From positions 61,443-125,442 of the forward strand of contig JABJJW010000017.1 in the NCBI GenBank assembly GCA_018660685.1: a stretch of DNA of 64,000 nt. Reading direction: 5' to 3'. A program made the translations under genes and the position numbers. The stretch is from Flavobacteriales bacterium. Lineage in GTDB: Bacteria > Bacteroidota > Bacteroidia > Flavobacteriales_G > Salibacteraceae. The notes beneath the pieces were generated by a model, which saw only the letters and a program-made list of their open reading frames with translations, made no database searches and was not told the origin of the DNA. Positions 19,717-28,394 of this stretch are shown here, piece by piece (the first letter of the stretch is position 1; each line of letters opens with the position of its first letter).

Positions 19717-20019
19717 ATGATTATCTATAATGTCACTGTCAAAATTGACAACGACGTCCATGACGATTGGCTTGAGTGGATGAAGGATATTCACATCCCA
19801 CAAGTTCTAGAAACAGGATACTTTGAGGGAAATCTCATGGCCAAAGTCTTGGTTGATGACGATGATGGAGTTACTTACTCTATCCAATACCGCTGTCTCG
19901 ACATGAAGAGGTTGGAAGAGTACTATGAGAGTCATGCCCCACGTTTGCAGAAAGATCATGCGGAGCGATACAAGGATAAATTTGTTGCTTTTCGAACCCT
20001 TCTTGAGGTAGTGGAATGA
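19717..20019 (+). CDS. DUF4286 family protein
   Basis: 100-aa cytosolic protein, matched to DUF4286 by MIIYNVTVKIDNDVHDDWLE, HIPQVLETGYFEGN, TYSIQYRC and the ending FRTLLEVVE. The fold is expected to be a ferredoxin-like dimer; the function is not established. Its stop overlaps the rsmA start by 4 nt (ATGA). The DUF4286-rsmA pairing recurs in Bacteroidota, which suggests co-expression with rRNA dimethylation. Confidence 0.85.
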   Translation: MIIYNVTVKIDNDVHDDWLEWMKDIHIPQVLETGYFEGNLMAKVLVDDDDGVTYSIQYRCLDMKRLEEYYESHAPRLQKDHAERYKDKFVAFRTLLEVVE

Positions 20020-20780
20020 CCAGAAAGGTTAAACCGAAGAAGCACCTAGGTCAACACTTTCTAAGGAATGAGGACGTTGCCTTGCGCATCGTTGATGCAC
20101 TGAAGACGGAGCCTGATGAACTCATTATCGAAGTGGGTCCAGGAGACGGAGTACTGTCTAAGCATTTACTAGAGCGCCACAAAAACATCATTCTTCTGGA
20201 CGTCGACTTAGAGTCAATCGACCACCTAAAAGATGAATTTCCATTTCATCGCGATAAGATCATATTCCAAGACTTCTTGGCTTTTCCGGTAGAAAAACCA
20301 AGTGTGGTAATTGGGAATTTCCCATACAATATATCATCTCAAATAGTCTTCAAAATCATAGATGATAGACAAAGGGTTCGATCTATGGTCGGAATGTTTC
20401 AAAAGGAGGTTGCAGAACGAATAGCTTCGGGTCCCGGATCCAAAGTTTATGGAATCAGCAGCGTTCTTACTCAAGCGTATTATGATGTTGACTACCTGTT
20501 CACCGTTGAAGCGAGGGAGTTCGACCCACCGCCGAAAGTGCAATCTGGAGTGATTCGCCTAACGAGGAAAGGGGTGGACCTTGATTGTGATGAAAAGGCG
20601 TTTAAATCAATCGTCAAACGATCCTTCAATCAACGAAGAAAAATGCTTCGTAAATCCTTGAAAGATTTAATCACAGAAGAGATTGCATCAAAGATTGAAG
20701 AGTACCTGACACAACGTCCCGAACAGCTGTCGGTGGCGGACTTTGTAAGGTTGGTCAATGTCCTGACCCCTCCCAAATAA
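20016..20780 (+). CDS. rsmA: 16S rRNA (adenine(1518)-N(6)/adenine(1519)-N(6))-dimethyltransferase
   Basis: 254 aa, slightly short for RsmA/KsgA (about 270). It dimethylates two adjacent adenosines near the 3' end of 16S rRNA late in 30S assembly. Motifs: KKHLGQHFLRNEDVA at the N-terminus, the SAM-binding IEVGPGDGVLSKHLL, and the catalytic NFPYNISSQIVFKI (NxPY). The C-terminal small domain includes FNQRRKMLRKSL. It is translationally coupled to the DUF4286 gene. Confidence 0.96.
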   Translation: MTRKVKPKKHLGQHFLRNEDVALRIVDALKTEPDELIIEVGPGDGVLSKHLLERHKNIILLDVDLESIDHLKDEFPFHRDKIIFQDFLAFPVEKPSVVIGNFPYNISSQIVFKIIDDRQRVRSMVGMFQKEVAERIASGPGSKVYGISSVLTQAYYDVDYLFTVEAREFDPPPKVQSGVIRLTRKGVDLDCDEKAFKSIVKRSFNQRRKMLRKSLKDLITEEIASKIEEYLTQRPEQLSVADFVRLVNVLTPPK

Positions 20781-20783
20781 TGC

Positions 20784-20791
20784 TACATTTG
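20784..20791 (+). promoter_or_regulatory. Candidate promoter -7 box upstream of mgtE
   Basis: TACATTTG is an exact TAnnTTTG match in the 27-nt gap between rsmA and mgtE, ending 16 nt before the mgtE ATG. No TTG stands at normal spacing. The same octamer precedes ctaB and tolC. Confidence 0.35.
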
Positions 20792-20807
20792 AGCTCCTTT
20801 CAGCACT

Positions 20808-22160
20808 ATGCAGTTCGAGCTAACAAAAGAGTATCTAGACGAACTTCGTTTAGCGATTAAGAGCAACGAAGAGGGCACGTTATTGGATCTAATCACTGAC
20901 TTGCACTCGGCTGATATTGGCGAAATTCTCGATGAATTAGAAATCGAGGAGGCCAAAGTTCTCTATAAATTCTTGGACGCGTCAAGGGCGTCAGAAGTTC
21001 TCACCCACATGGAGGAGAGAACCCGAGAAGACTTTCTCGAATCTTTGTCGGCAAAAGAAATTGCAGAACGATTCATCGACAATCTTGATAGTGATGATGC
21101 AGCTGATCTTTTGATTGAACTTCCTCAACCACTCAAGGAAGAGGTCATTTCGCTTATAGAAGACAAGCAACAAGCTCAAGACATCGTTGATCTCTTGCAT
21201 TTCGAAGAGGGCACCGCTGGAGCGTTGATGGCAAAAGAGCTGATCGCAGTTCAAGCCAATTGGACCGTTTCCACAGCGGTTAAAGAAATGCGGAAGCAAG
21301 CCGAGATGATCAATCACGTGTACACCGTGTATGTCATTGATGATAGCGAAGTACTAATCGGAAGACTGCCGATTAAAAAACTACTGCTCACACCCTTGAA
21401 ATCAAAGATTGGAGACATCTACGATTCGCATATCGAATCGGTACATGTTGATACCGACCAAGAAGAAGTCGCAACCATAATGGAGAAATACGACCTCGTA
21501 GCTCTTCCAGTTGTTGATGAGCTCGGCCGACTCTTAGGTCGCATTACAATCGATGACGTGGTTGACGTGATCAAAGAAGAAGCAGAGAAAGATTATGCCC
21601 TCGCATCCGGTATATCGTCGACGGTTGAGTCGACAGACAGTGTAGTCACATTAACTCGTGCGAGACTTCCATGGCTATTGATCGGATTGGTAGGCGGTAT
21701 TCTCGGCGCCCGAGTAATCGAGATGTACGAAGGAGATTTGCAACTCTATCCCGAAATGGCATTCTTCATCCCTCTGATCGCTGCGATGGGCGGAAATGCC
21801 GGAGTTCAATCTTCGGCGATCATCGTACAAGGATTGGCTAACAATTCACTCGGATTTACAGGAATGTTTGCCAAGCTGAGTAAGGAGTTCTTGGTTGGAT
21901 TATTGAATGGATTTGTCTGTTCTTCTCTGATCTTAATCTATAACATCTTCTTCAATGATTCCTGGGGCTTGAGTTTAACAGTAAGTGCCGCGCTGTTCAC
22001 AGTCATCATTGTCGCGACATTGTTTGGAACCTTTGTCCCGCTTGTTCTAGATAAGTATGACATTGATCCGGCCTTGGCTACTGGTCCCTTCATTACGACG
22101 GTCAACGACGTCCTAGGATTGTTCATCTATTTCCTCATCGGACATCTATTTTACATCTGA
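20808..22160 (+). CDS. mgtE: Magnesium transporter MgtE
   Basis: 450 aa, the usual MgtE length. Homodimeric Mg2+ channel/transporter of the inner membrane. Order: N-terminal helical MgtE_N domain (about 1-125), two CBS domains (about 130-250, with VYVIDDSEVLIGRLPIKKLL and ALPVVDELGRLLGRITIDDVVDVI), then five transmembrane helices starting near RLPWLLIGLVGGILGARVIE and including PLIAAMGGNAGVQSSAI, the conserved pore segment. The cytosolic domains sense Mg2+ and gate the pore. The stop overlaps the next start by one base. Confidence 0.95.
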   Translation: MQFELTKEYLDELRLAIKSNEEGTLLDLITDLHSADIGEILDELEIEEAKVLYKFLDASRASEVLTHMEERTREDFLESLSAKEIAERFIDNLDSDDAADLLIELPQPLKEEVISLIEDKQQAQDIVDLLHFEEGTAGALMAKELIAVQANWTVSTAVKEMRKQAEMINHVYTVYVIDDSEVLIGRLPIKKLLLTPLKSKIGDIYDSHIESVHVDTDQEEVATIMEKYDLVALPVVDELGRLLGRITIDDVVDVIKEEAEKDYALASGISSTVESTDSVVTLTRARLPWLLIGLVGGILGARVIEMYEGDLQLYPEMAFFIPLIAAMGGNAGVQSSAIIVQGLANNSLGFTGMFAKLSKEFLVGLLNGFVCSSLILIYNIFFNDSWGLSLTVSAALFTVIIVATLFGTFVPLVLDKYDIDPALATGPFITTVNDVLGLFIYFLIGHLFYI

Positions 22161-22633
22161 TGTTGGTGAAATTTTCAGCACTGGTTGTTACACTGCTTTT
22201 GATGGCTGAATTGTCCTCTGCCCAACGGAAATTGCCAAATTTTTCGTTTGAACCACACACGACAGAGTTTGCGAATGCAAATCGGAAGTACAACGCGGAA
22301 AACGAATTCATTGACACGCTAAAGGATGAGCATATTATTACAATGCTCTTCAAGATCTTAAGGGATAATCCAGAGCTACAGGTCCAGATCATTGGACACA
22401 CCGCGTTGAACGAGAAATCTCGTTTGGGGGAGCTAAGAGCTAACCTAGTTTACAATCGAATGGTTCGATTGGGAATTAAGAAAGAGCGAATGAAAACGGA
22501 AAACTTTGGGCATACTAGCCCGATACTTTCTGATGACGTGACCTTATCACTTCCAACCGTTGTCGAGAAAGAAGCGGCGAACCAAAAGAATAGACGCGTC
22601 GAAGTCAAAGTAGTTGATCTGGTTGACGAATGA
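22160..22633 (+). CDS. OmpA-like domain periplasmic protein
   Basis: 157 aa. A signal peptide (MLVKFSALVVTLLLM...SSAQ) leads directly into an OmpA/MotB-type peptidoglycan-binding domain: IITMLFKILRDNPELQVQIIGHTA, then LRANLVYNRMVRLGIKKERM and QKNRRVEVKVV at the C-terminus. The usual NxRRVEI ending is visible as NRRVEV. There is no beta-barrel and no lipobox, so it is likely a soluble periplasmic protein that touches peptidoglycan. It is squeezed between mgtE (1-nt overlap) and a dehydrogenase gene (4-nt overlap). Confidence 0.8.
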   Translation: MLVKFSALVVTLLLMAELSSAQRKLPNFSFEPHTTEFANANRKYNAENEFIDTLKDEHIITMLFKILRDNPELQVQIIGHTALNEKSRLGELRANLVYNRMVRLGIKKERMKTENFGHTSPILSDDVTLSLPTVVEKEAANQKNRRVEVKVVDLVDE

Positions 22634-23574
22634 GGGTCGTTAGCGTAGATACGATTCATCCAATATTGTTTTCACAACTTGAAGGTGCTGGCCACGAAGT
22701 GGTGGATGTTTCGCAGCTGAATGATTCTGAGATGTTATTAGCGTTAGAGAATGCAGATGGTATTGTGATGAGGAGTCGTCTTGATGTAGATTCTAAATTT
22801 ATCAATGACCATCTGAAATTGAAGTTCATTGGCCGGGTTGGGAGTGGACTAGAAAACGTAGACCAAATAGCCACTGATTCTAACGACGTGGTTGTTTTTA
22901 CTTCTCCTGAAGGCAATCGGGATAGCGTGGCTGAGCATGCCTTGGCAATGTTGCTGGCATGGCTCAACAACATAGTTCAAGCCAATTCTCAAGTGAAAGG
23001 TGGGCAGTGGGAACGAAATCTCAATAAAGGGGAGGAGTTGAAAGGTAAGACCGTTGCCCTCATAGGTTATGGAAATACGGGCAGCGCCTTTGCCAAGCTC
23101 CTATTGGGATTTGGGGTTCGAGTATTGGCCTATGACAAGTACAGGAAGGATTTTAAAGAGACTGCGATAGAAGAAGTTTCGATGGGCGAAATTTACCGTG
23201 ATGCAGATGTCGTTTCGCTGCACATTCCTCTAAACGATGAGACCAATTATCTAGTGAATCAGGAATGGTTGGCATCATTCTCCAAGCCGATTGTTCTGAT
23301 CAATACGTCCAGAGGGAAAATCGTTCAAACCGATGCATTGATTACTGGGTTGCAGAAAGGACAACTCCGCGGTTGCTGCCTGGATGTTTTGGAATACGAA
23401 AATGCGAGGCTCAAGATGCCGGATTTTTCCACTCTTCCATCAGCACTGAACGAATTGCTATCCAATGATCGGGTTATTCTCAGTCCGCACTGTGCAGGCT
23501 TGTCACCTGAATCATACTACAAGTTGAGCGAGGTAATGGCCAATAAAATCATTCAGCGGTTTGGGCGCGCATAA
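22630..23574 (+). CDS. NAD-dependent D-2-hydroxyacid dehydrogenase (phosphoglycerate dehydrogenase-like)
   Basis: 314 aa. Member of the D-isomer-specific 2-hydroxyacid dehydrogenase family. The Rossmann motif is VALIGYGNTGSAFAKLL. Catalytic residues can be placed as Arg in INTSRGKIVQTDAL, Glu in the CCLDVLEYE region, and His in LSPHCAG. The absence of an ACT domain and the short length separate it from classical SerA; substrate could be 3-phosphoglycerate or another 2-hydroxyacid. The 3' end overlaps the convergent aspartate kinase gene by 26 nt. Confidence 0.85.
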   Translation: MRVVSVDTIHPILFSQLEGAGHEVVDVSQLNDSEMLLALENADGIVMRSRLDVDSKFINDHLKLKFIGRVGSGLENVDQIATDSNDVVVFTSPEGNRDSVAEHALAMLLAWLNNIVQANSQVKGGQWERNLNKGEELKGKTVALIGYGNTGSAFAKLLLGFGVRVLAYDKYRKDFKETAIEEVSMGEIYRDADVVSLHIPLNDETNYLVNQEWLASFSKPIVLINTSRGKIVQTDALITGLQKGQLRGCCLDVLEYENARLKMPDFSTLPSALNELLSNDRVILSPHCAGLSPESYYKLSEVMANKIIQRFGRA

Positions 23575-24805
23575 GAACTCGCATTGTCTGCCGTGTTTTC
23601 TGTTCCAATAATATTTCTCGGTCTTTGATCAACTCCGATACAATGGGTTCATTGTAATGTCGAATAGTCAGAAGTTCCAGCCCATCATTATAAAGGACTT
23701 TGTACGATGACTCAAGTTCTCTTATCAACAGGTCGATTTTCTCCTTTTCGTTGGCTAGGGAAACGGAGAAACTGATGGCCGAGTTTTGCATTGTCTGAAT
23801 CTTCAAACCATGTCTGGCAAATGCATCGAATAACTCGCTGATATGTTCTTCCACGATGAAGGAAAAATCACGGCTCGAAATGGAAAGTAAGATTTGATCA
23901 TTCGAAAAGATGTAGCTCGGAATGTTACGATCTTCCGCCGTGTTTTGGTTGATCAAGGTTCCCGAAGCATCCGGGTTCAAAAAGCTCTTTACCTGGAGCG
24001 GGATTTGCTTGTTTTCAAGCGGTTTGATTGTCTTTGGATGGATCACGCTGGCTCCATAATAGCTTAGCTCAACCGCTTCACGATAGGAGATGTTCGGCAA
24101 AAGAGTGGTATTGCTGAAATGGCTGGGATCCGCATTGAGCATGCCCGCAACATCTTTCCATATCGTCACTGACTCGGCATCTAAACAATGCGCAAAAATG
24201 GCTGCTGAGTAATCGGAACCTTCACGGCCCAATGTGGTCATTCGATTGTGATCGCCGCCGCCTACGAATCCTTGAGACAAATACACGCCATTGTCGTCTG
24301 TAAATGCTTCAGTGATTTGTTCTCGCGTAACTTCCCAATTTACCCGCGCATTTTTGTAGCTATTGTTGGTGTGAATCAGTTTTCTGGCATCCAACCACTT
24401 GACGGTTGATGCCTTGGAGTTAAGAAAGGATTCTATGATTTTGGTGGACAAGATCTCACCCAAGGAAACAATTTGATCATAGATGAAATCAGTTTCTGAG
24501 TCTTCATCTTGTTCAAGAAATGTCATGGCGTAGTGCTCAATTTTCGCAATGGTATCAAGGCATTCTTGAGCGTTCGCATTTAATTCACCGAGTACACTGC
24601 GGTGAAACTCGACAACACCACTCAGTGCTGTGCGCCAATCCCCTTCATTTAGGTACAGCTCGACTACCTTTTCGAGGTGGTTGGTTGTTTTACCCATTGC
24701 CGAAACAATGATGCAAAGGCCAGATTCACTATCAATAATGGATTTAAGATTCTGAACTGCTTGGGCATCTTTAATGGATGCACCCCCAAATTTGTAGACC
24801 TTCAT
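23549..24805 (-). CDS. Aspartate kinase
   Basis: 418-aa monofunctional enzyme that phosphorylates aspartate at the head of the lysine, threonine and methionine pathways; lysine and its precursor diaminopimelate (a MurE substrate) depend on it. Signatures: MKVYKFGGASIKD at the N-terminus, FVGGGDHNRMTTLGREGSDYSA (ATP/substrate site), and VIHPKTIKPLENKQIPLQVKSF. C-terminal ACT regulatory domains follow (about 290-400). It lies 3 nt downstream of a GNAT gene and its end overlaps the opposing dehydrogenase gene. Confidence 0.93.
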   Translation of the reverse strand: MKVYKFGGASIKDAQAVQNLKSIIDSESGLCIIVSAMGKTTNHLEKVVELYLNEGDWRTALSGVVEFHRSVLGELNANAQECLDTIAKIEHYAMTFLEQDEDSETDFIYDQIVSLGEILSTKIIESFLNSKASTVKWLDARKLIHTNNSYKNARVNWEVTREQITEAFTDDNGVYLSQGFVGGGDHNRMTTLGREGSDYSAAIFAHCLDAESVTIWKDVAGMLNADPSHFSNTTLLPNISYREAVELSYYGASVIHPKTIKPLENKQIPLQVKSFLNPDASGTLINQNTAEDRNIPSYIFSNDQILLSISSRDFSFIVEEHISELFDAFARHGLKIQTMQNSAISFSVSLANEKEKIDLLIRELESSYKVLYNDGLELLTIRHYNEPIVSELIKDREILLEQKTRQTMRVLMRAQTAE

Positions 24806-24808
24806 ATA

Positions 24809-25261
24809 CTAGTCAAAGTAAAGGGTTCCGTTCCACCATTCCTTGGAAATTTCCGCACCGAGGTGACGATAGAAATCAACGGCGGGTTTATTCCAGTCGA
24901 GCACCTCCCAAGTAAGTTTCTTTGATCCACTTCGTCGGGCAATTTCCGAAACTTCAAGGAATAAGGCTTTTCCAAGCCCTTTTCCGCGGGACGTTTCACC
25001 TACGATCAAATCCTCCAAATGAATGTATGGACCGCGCCAAGTTGAATACGCTTCATAGAATATGGCTATACCTTGAATTTGGTCATCCACCTCTCCAACG
25101 ATGAAATCAAATTTTTTGGGTTTCTGAGAAAAGTGATCTAAGAGATCGTCGGGTGTACTTGCTACTGAGTTCGGTTCTTTTTCATAGGTAGCTAGATCTA
25201 CGATGAACTTGTGTAAGATGGGAATGTCTTCTGGAGTGCCTTGTCTGATGCGAAACGACAT
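24809..25261 (-). CDS. GNAT family N-acetyltransferase
   Basis: 150 aa, single GNAT domain. The acetyl-CoA-binding motif is ETSRGKGLGKALFLEVSEIA; LEDLIVGE and WNKPAVDFYRHLGAE are typical of the spermidine/diamine acetyltransferase (SAT-like) subgroup. The likely reaction is acetylation of a primary amine; the substrate is not determined. It probably shares a transcript with the aspartate kinase 3 nt downstream. Confidence 0.88.
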   Translation of the reverse strand: MSFRIRQGTPEDIPILHKFIVDLATYEKEPNSVASTPDDLLDHFSQKPKKFDFIVGEVDDQIQGIAIFYEAYSTWRGPYIHLEDLIVGETSRGKGLGKALFLEVSEIARRSGSKKLTWEVLDWNKPAVDFYRHLGAEISKEWWNGTLYFD

Positions 25262-25318
25262 GAAAAGCTATTTGCTTCAAATATGTCGTTATTGAGTAAA
25301 ATGGCAATTGGATTTGAC

Positions 25319-25326
25319 TAGATTTG
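25319..25326 (+). promoter_or_regulatory. Candidate promoter -7 box upstream of the cytochrome c-like lipoprotein
   Basis: TAGATTTG matches TAnnTTTG and ends 18 nt before the ATG at 25345. TTG at 25292-25294 lies 24 nt upstream. It would give a leader of about 12 nt. Confidence 0.4.
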
Positions 25327-25344
25327 GATATAACCATCTATCAA

Positions 25345-25668
25345 ATGAGAACACTGACTATAATTAGTATCGTACTATTTATTGCGGCTTGTAGCGCAAA
25401 TAAGGTTGCTGCTCCTAGCAAAGCGGATGTAGAGAAAGAAGGTGAGGAATTTGCAGAGTTAGCCCCGTCTGAGTTAGCTAGCGGTAAAGAGCTGTATGTA
25501 GCTAATTGTGGGAAATGTCATGCACATAAGGAGGTATCTGATTATACCAAAGAAGAGTGGGAAAAAATAATGCCGAATATGGTCCAAAAAGCCAATGGGA
25601 AGGGTAGCAATTTGGGCGCGACCGACGAGCACGCATTGTTGCGATATGCTGTGGCTATGTCGAAATAA
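25345..25668 (+). CDS. Small cytochrome c-like lipoprotein
   Basis: 107 aa. Signal peptide with lipobox (IVLFIAAC), so the protein is probably lipid-anchored facing the periplasm. One haem c attachment site CGKCH follows in ELYVANCGKCHAHKEVSDYT, and the only late Met residues that could ligate iron are in KIMPNMVQ and AVAMSK. The fold is a short class I cytochrome c. It would carry electrons; the partner is unknown and no oxidoreductase gene adjoins it. ATG 25345 is chosen over TTG 25324. Confidence 0.8.
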   Translation: MRTLTIISIVLFIAACSANKVAAPSKADVEKEGEEFAELAPSELASGKELYVANCGKCHAHKEVSDYTKEEWEKIMPNMVQKANGKGSNLGATDEHALLRYAVAMSK

Positions 25669-25684
25669 TAACCAATTTCAATAA

Positions 25685-26002
25685 TCACTTAGCGTTCTCG
25701 TCAAATTCTGCATTAAGTCCTTCAGCTGCCTTACCGGCTTGAATCGAAGTCATTGTCATTTCGAACTCTTTACTGATATCCTCATCTCTTTGGTTCTCAA
25801 CCCCTGAGCTTTCAGATGATTCTAGCAAACTGTCTGCGATTTGGCTTACTTCCATATCGAGCGTGTTTAATGCTACGGTAGTTAATTTACCCATGTCAGA
25901 GTTTGGACACTTTGACGTGTTGGTATCCTTTCCTTCGGCGAATGCGTTCATAGAACCAAAACCGAAAAGGATCATTGCGATTGTGATTGTTGTCGTTTTC
26001 AT
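25685..26002 (-). CDS. Small secreted protein of unknown function
   Basis: 105 aa, not recognised. Signal peptide MKTTTITIAMILFGFGSMNAFAE, then a hydrophilic acidic body with one Cys (NTSKCPNSDMG), an all-helical look (MEVSQIADSLLES, EFEMTMTSIQAGKAAEG) and no membrane segment. ATG 26002 is preferred to an in-frame codon 30 nt upstream because it begins the signal peptide. It has the best-formed promoter in the window and a leader of about 65 nt, and convergently faces the cytochrome gene across 16 nt. Function cannot be inferred. Confidence 0.65.
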   Translation of the reverse strand: MKTTTITIAMILFGFGSMNAFAEGKDTNTSKCPNSDMGKLTTVALNTLDMEVSQIADSLLESSESSGVENQRDEDISKEFEMTMTSIQAGKAAEGLNAEFDENAK

Positions 26003-26073
26003 AGTTTCTTGATTTGTAGGTGTGACGGTCAAGTTTGAAAAAAGTTACACCTGTGTTACAATTATTGGTTATG

Positions 26074-26105
26074 CAAATATATATGCTAAAAAAGGTATTA
26101 TGCAA
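26074..26105 (-). promoter_or_regulatory. Bacteroidota-type promoter for the small secreted protein gene
   Basis: On the minus strand TTG (26103-26105) is followed after 21 nt by TATATTTG (26074-26081), an exact match to the TTG-N17-23-TAnnTTTG consensus. The region is AT-rich. The transcript would begin near 26067, about 65 nt before the ATG at 26002. Confidence 0.55.
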
Positions 26106-26165
26106 TACCAAGTACTATATTTATTTGAATACCCCATTCGTTCTTCCTCAAATGAACAACAGAAA

Positions 26166-26189
26166 CCCTAATGTTTATCGCAATTAGGG
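26166..26189 (-). terminator. Inverted repeat, possible recG terminator
   Basis: CCCTAAT and ATTAGGG form a perfect 7-bp stem around a 10-nt loop, 56 nt past the recG stop. Reading on the minus strand the stem is followed by TTTCTGTTGTTCATTTG, T-rich but not a clean T-tract. A weak terminator is the simplest reading; a protein-binding palindrome is possible. The remaining 240-nt gap between the small secreted gene and recG holds only this and the promoter. Confidence 0.35.
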
Positions 26190-26244
26190 ACGAATAGTGA
26201 GGGGAGTTATGCGGAGTCTAAAAAAAATCATAAATAATGACGAA

Positions 26245-28347
26245 TCAGGAGATTCTTGCCCAGTTTGGCAATCTTTTCATCACGATTTTGAGGCGATTTC
26301 GGACAATATCGAGTTCTTGTTTGGACATTTCAGAGCGACCATCGATAATGCTAAATGCTTCTTTGCGGGCTAGCTCAAGAAGATCCGTGTCTTTCAGAAT
26401 ATCAGCGATCTGAAATCCTAAACTTCCGCTCTGCTGCGTTCCCATGATATCACCCGGGCCGCGAAGCTTCAAATCAACTTCTGATATTACGAACCCATCA
26501 TTTGTCTCGACCATTGTCTTCATCCGAACCCGCCCTTCGTTGCTGAGCTTATGTCCGGTCATGAGAATACAGAAGCTTTGATCTGCTCCCCGTCCAACTC
26601 TTCCTCTTAACTGGTGAAGCTGAGAAAGACCAAACCTCTCTGCGCTCTCAATAATCATGACGGTGGCGTTGGGCACGTTAACGCCAACCTCAATGACGGT
26701 TGTAGCAACCATAATTTGGCATTGGCCGGAGGCAAAACGTTTCATTTCAAAATCCTTGTCTTCCGGTTTCATTTTTCCATGGACGATGGCAACTTGGTAT
26801 TCTGGTTGGGCGAAGGCGCGACAAATACTTTCATATCCATCCATCAAATCTTTGTAATCCAGCTTCTGCGATTCTTCGATCAATGGATAAACTATATATA
26901 CCTGTCGGCCTTTTTTGATTTCATCTTTCATGAAACCGAAAACTTGCAGTCTATCCTTGTCACGGCGATGCACGGTTTTAATCGGTTTCCGGCCCGGAGG
27001 CAATTCATCAATAACACTGACGTCCAAGTCGCCATAAACGGTCATGGCGAGTGTTCTAGGAATTGGTGTGGCCGTCATGACGAGAATATGAGGAGGATTG
27101 ATACTCTTCTTCCAAAGCCTGGATCGTTGTGCAACTCCGAATCGATGCTGCTCATCTATAATGACAAAACCCAGATTCTTGAATTTCACTTTATCCTCGA
27201 GCAAGGCATGTGTACCTATTAAGATATTAATCTGTCCATTTTCCAGTCGTTCGTGCAATTCCTTCCGATAGGCTGTTTTTGAGCTTCCGGTAAGAATGGA
27301 AACTTCGACCTCCAGATTTTCGACTAATTCAGAAATGGTTTCAAAATGTTGCTGAGCTAGAATCTCGGTAGGAGCCATGAGTGCCACCTGAAATCCATTG
27401 TCGATGGCGATGAGTCCGCACAAGAGGGCCACGATGGTTTTTCCACTCCCTACATCTCCTTGAAGAAGCCGGTTCATTTGTTGTCCGCTCCCCACATCTC
27501 TTCTGACTTCCTTGATCACTCGTTTCTGCGCCCCAGTAAGAGGAAAAGGCAAATGATCGTTGTAGAATGAGTTGAACGCATGTCCCACATGATTGAAAAC
27601 GTTACCCTTAATTGTTTTGTCTCTTTGTGCTTTTACTTGAATAAGGCGGAGTTGTACGTAGAATAGCTCTTCAAATTTCAACGTCTTTTGAGCTTGAGCC
27701 AGTTCATCAGTGGTAGCTGGAAAGTGAATCGACTTCAGCGCATGTCGTCGGCTAAGTAAATCATATTTCTTTCTCAACGTTTCCGGAAGTGATTCGCTCA
27801 TGAACGGCTCGACTGCTGGAATCAAGGCTTCTACTAATTTTCGGATTGTGCGGCTGTCAACTTTCCGGGCTTTTAGCTTCTCTGTTGTGGAGTAAACACC
27901 TTCCAACCTGCCTTTCAAAGGCCGATCAAAGCTTTCCATCGATTCGACCTCAGGGTGGGACATTTGAATCTTCCCTTTGTACAATCCGGGTTTCCCGAAG
28001 ATGACATACGGCACATTTTCTTTTAAGGACTTTTTCAGCCAAGTGATTCCCCTGAACCAAACAACCTCCATTAGCTCACCGTGCTCATCTTGGAATGCAC
28101 CTACCATTCTAGTAGCTCGGTTAGCTCCAATCGCATCCAAGTGAAGAAACTTTCCTTTCACTTGAACCAGAGCCGAGTCTGGATCTATTTCTCGAATGGA
28201 GTAGAACTTGCTTCGGTCGATGTGTCTGAAGGGATAGTAGTGAAGTAAATCACGAAAGGTGCGAATGTTTAATTCTGATCTGAGAAGCTCAGCCCTGGCG
28301 GGGCCAACTCCTTTGAGAAATTCAATTGGTGAATCGAGCTCAGACAT
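26245..28347 (-). CDS. recG: ATP-dependent DNA helicase RecG
   Basis: 700 aa, typical length. RecG remodels stalled replication forks and branch-migrates Holliday junctions. The N-terminal helix-hairpin-helix and wedge OB domain start with PIEFLKGVGPARAELL. Helicase motifs are intact: GDVGSGKT (Walker A), IIDEQHRFGV (DEQH box), MTATPIPRTLAM, and in the second lobe ATTVIEVGVNVPNA and QLHQLRGRVGRGADQSFC. A T-poor hairpin follows the gene. Confidence 0.97.
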   Translation of the reverse strand: MSELDSPIEFLKGVGPARAELLRSELNIRTFRDLLHYYPFRHIDRSKFYSIREIDPDSALVQVKGKFLHLDAIGANRATRMVGAFQDEHGELMEVVWFRGITWLKKSLKENVPYVIFGKPGLYKGKIQMSHPEVESMESFDRPLKGRLEGVYSTTEKLKARKVDSRTIRKLVEALIPAVEPFMSESLPETLRKKYDLLSRRHALKSIHFPATTDELAQAQKTLKFEELFYVQLRLIQVKAQRDKTIKGNVFNHVGHAFNSFYNDHLPFPLTGAQKRVIKEVRRDVGSGQQMNRLLQGDVGSGKTIVALLCGLIAIDNGFQVALMAPTEILAQQHFETISELVENLEVEVSILTGSSKTAYRKELHERLENGQINILIGTHALLEDKVKFKNLGFVIIDEQHRFGVAQRSRLWKKSINPPHILVMTATPIPRTLAMTVYGDLDVSVIDELPPGRKPIKTVHRRDKDRLQVFGFMKDEIKKGRQVYIVYPLIEESQKLDYKDLMDGYESICRAFAQPEYQVAIVHGKMKPEDKDFEMKRFASGQCQIMVATTVIEVGVNVPNATVMIIESAERFGLSQLHQLRGRVGRGADQSFCILMTGHKLSNEGRVRMKTMVETNDGFVISEVDLKLRGPGDIMGTQQSGSLGFQIADILKDTDLLELARKEAFSIIDGRSEMSKQELDIVRNRLKIVMKRLPNWARIS

Positions 28348-28394
28348 GATGCGAAATACGGAAACTCATAGGCAAGCTCAAATTGAAATTGATT

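Noticed and set aside
26614..27222. Open frame of about 200 codons antisense to recG
   Set aside because: It lies wholly within the conserved helicase coding region, has no domain or signal features and reads as the reverse complement of helicase motifs.
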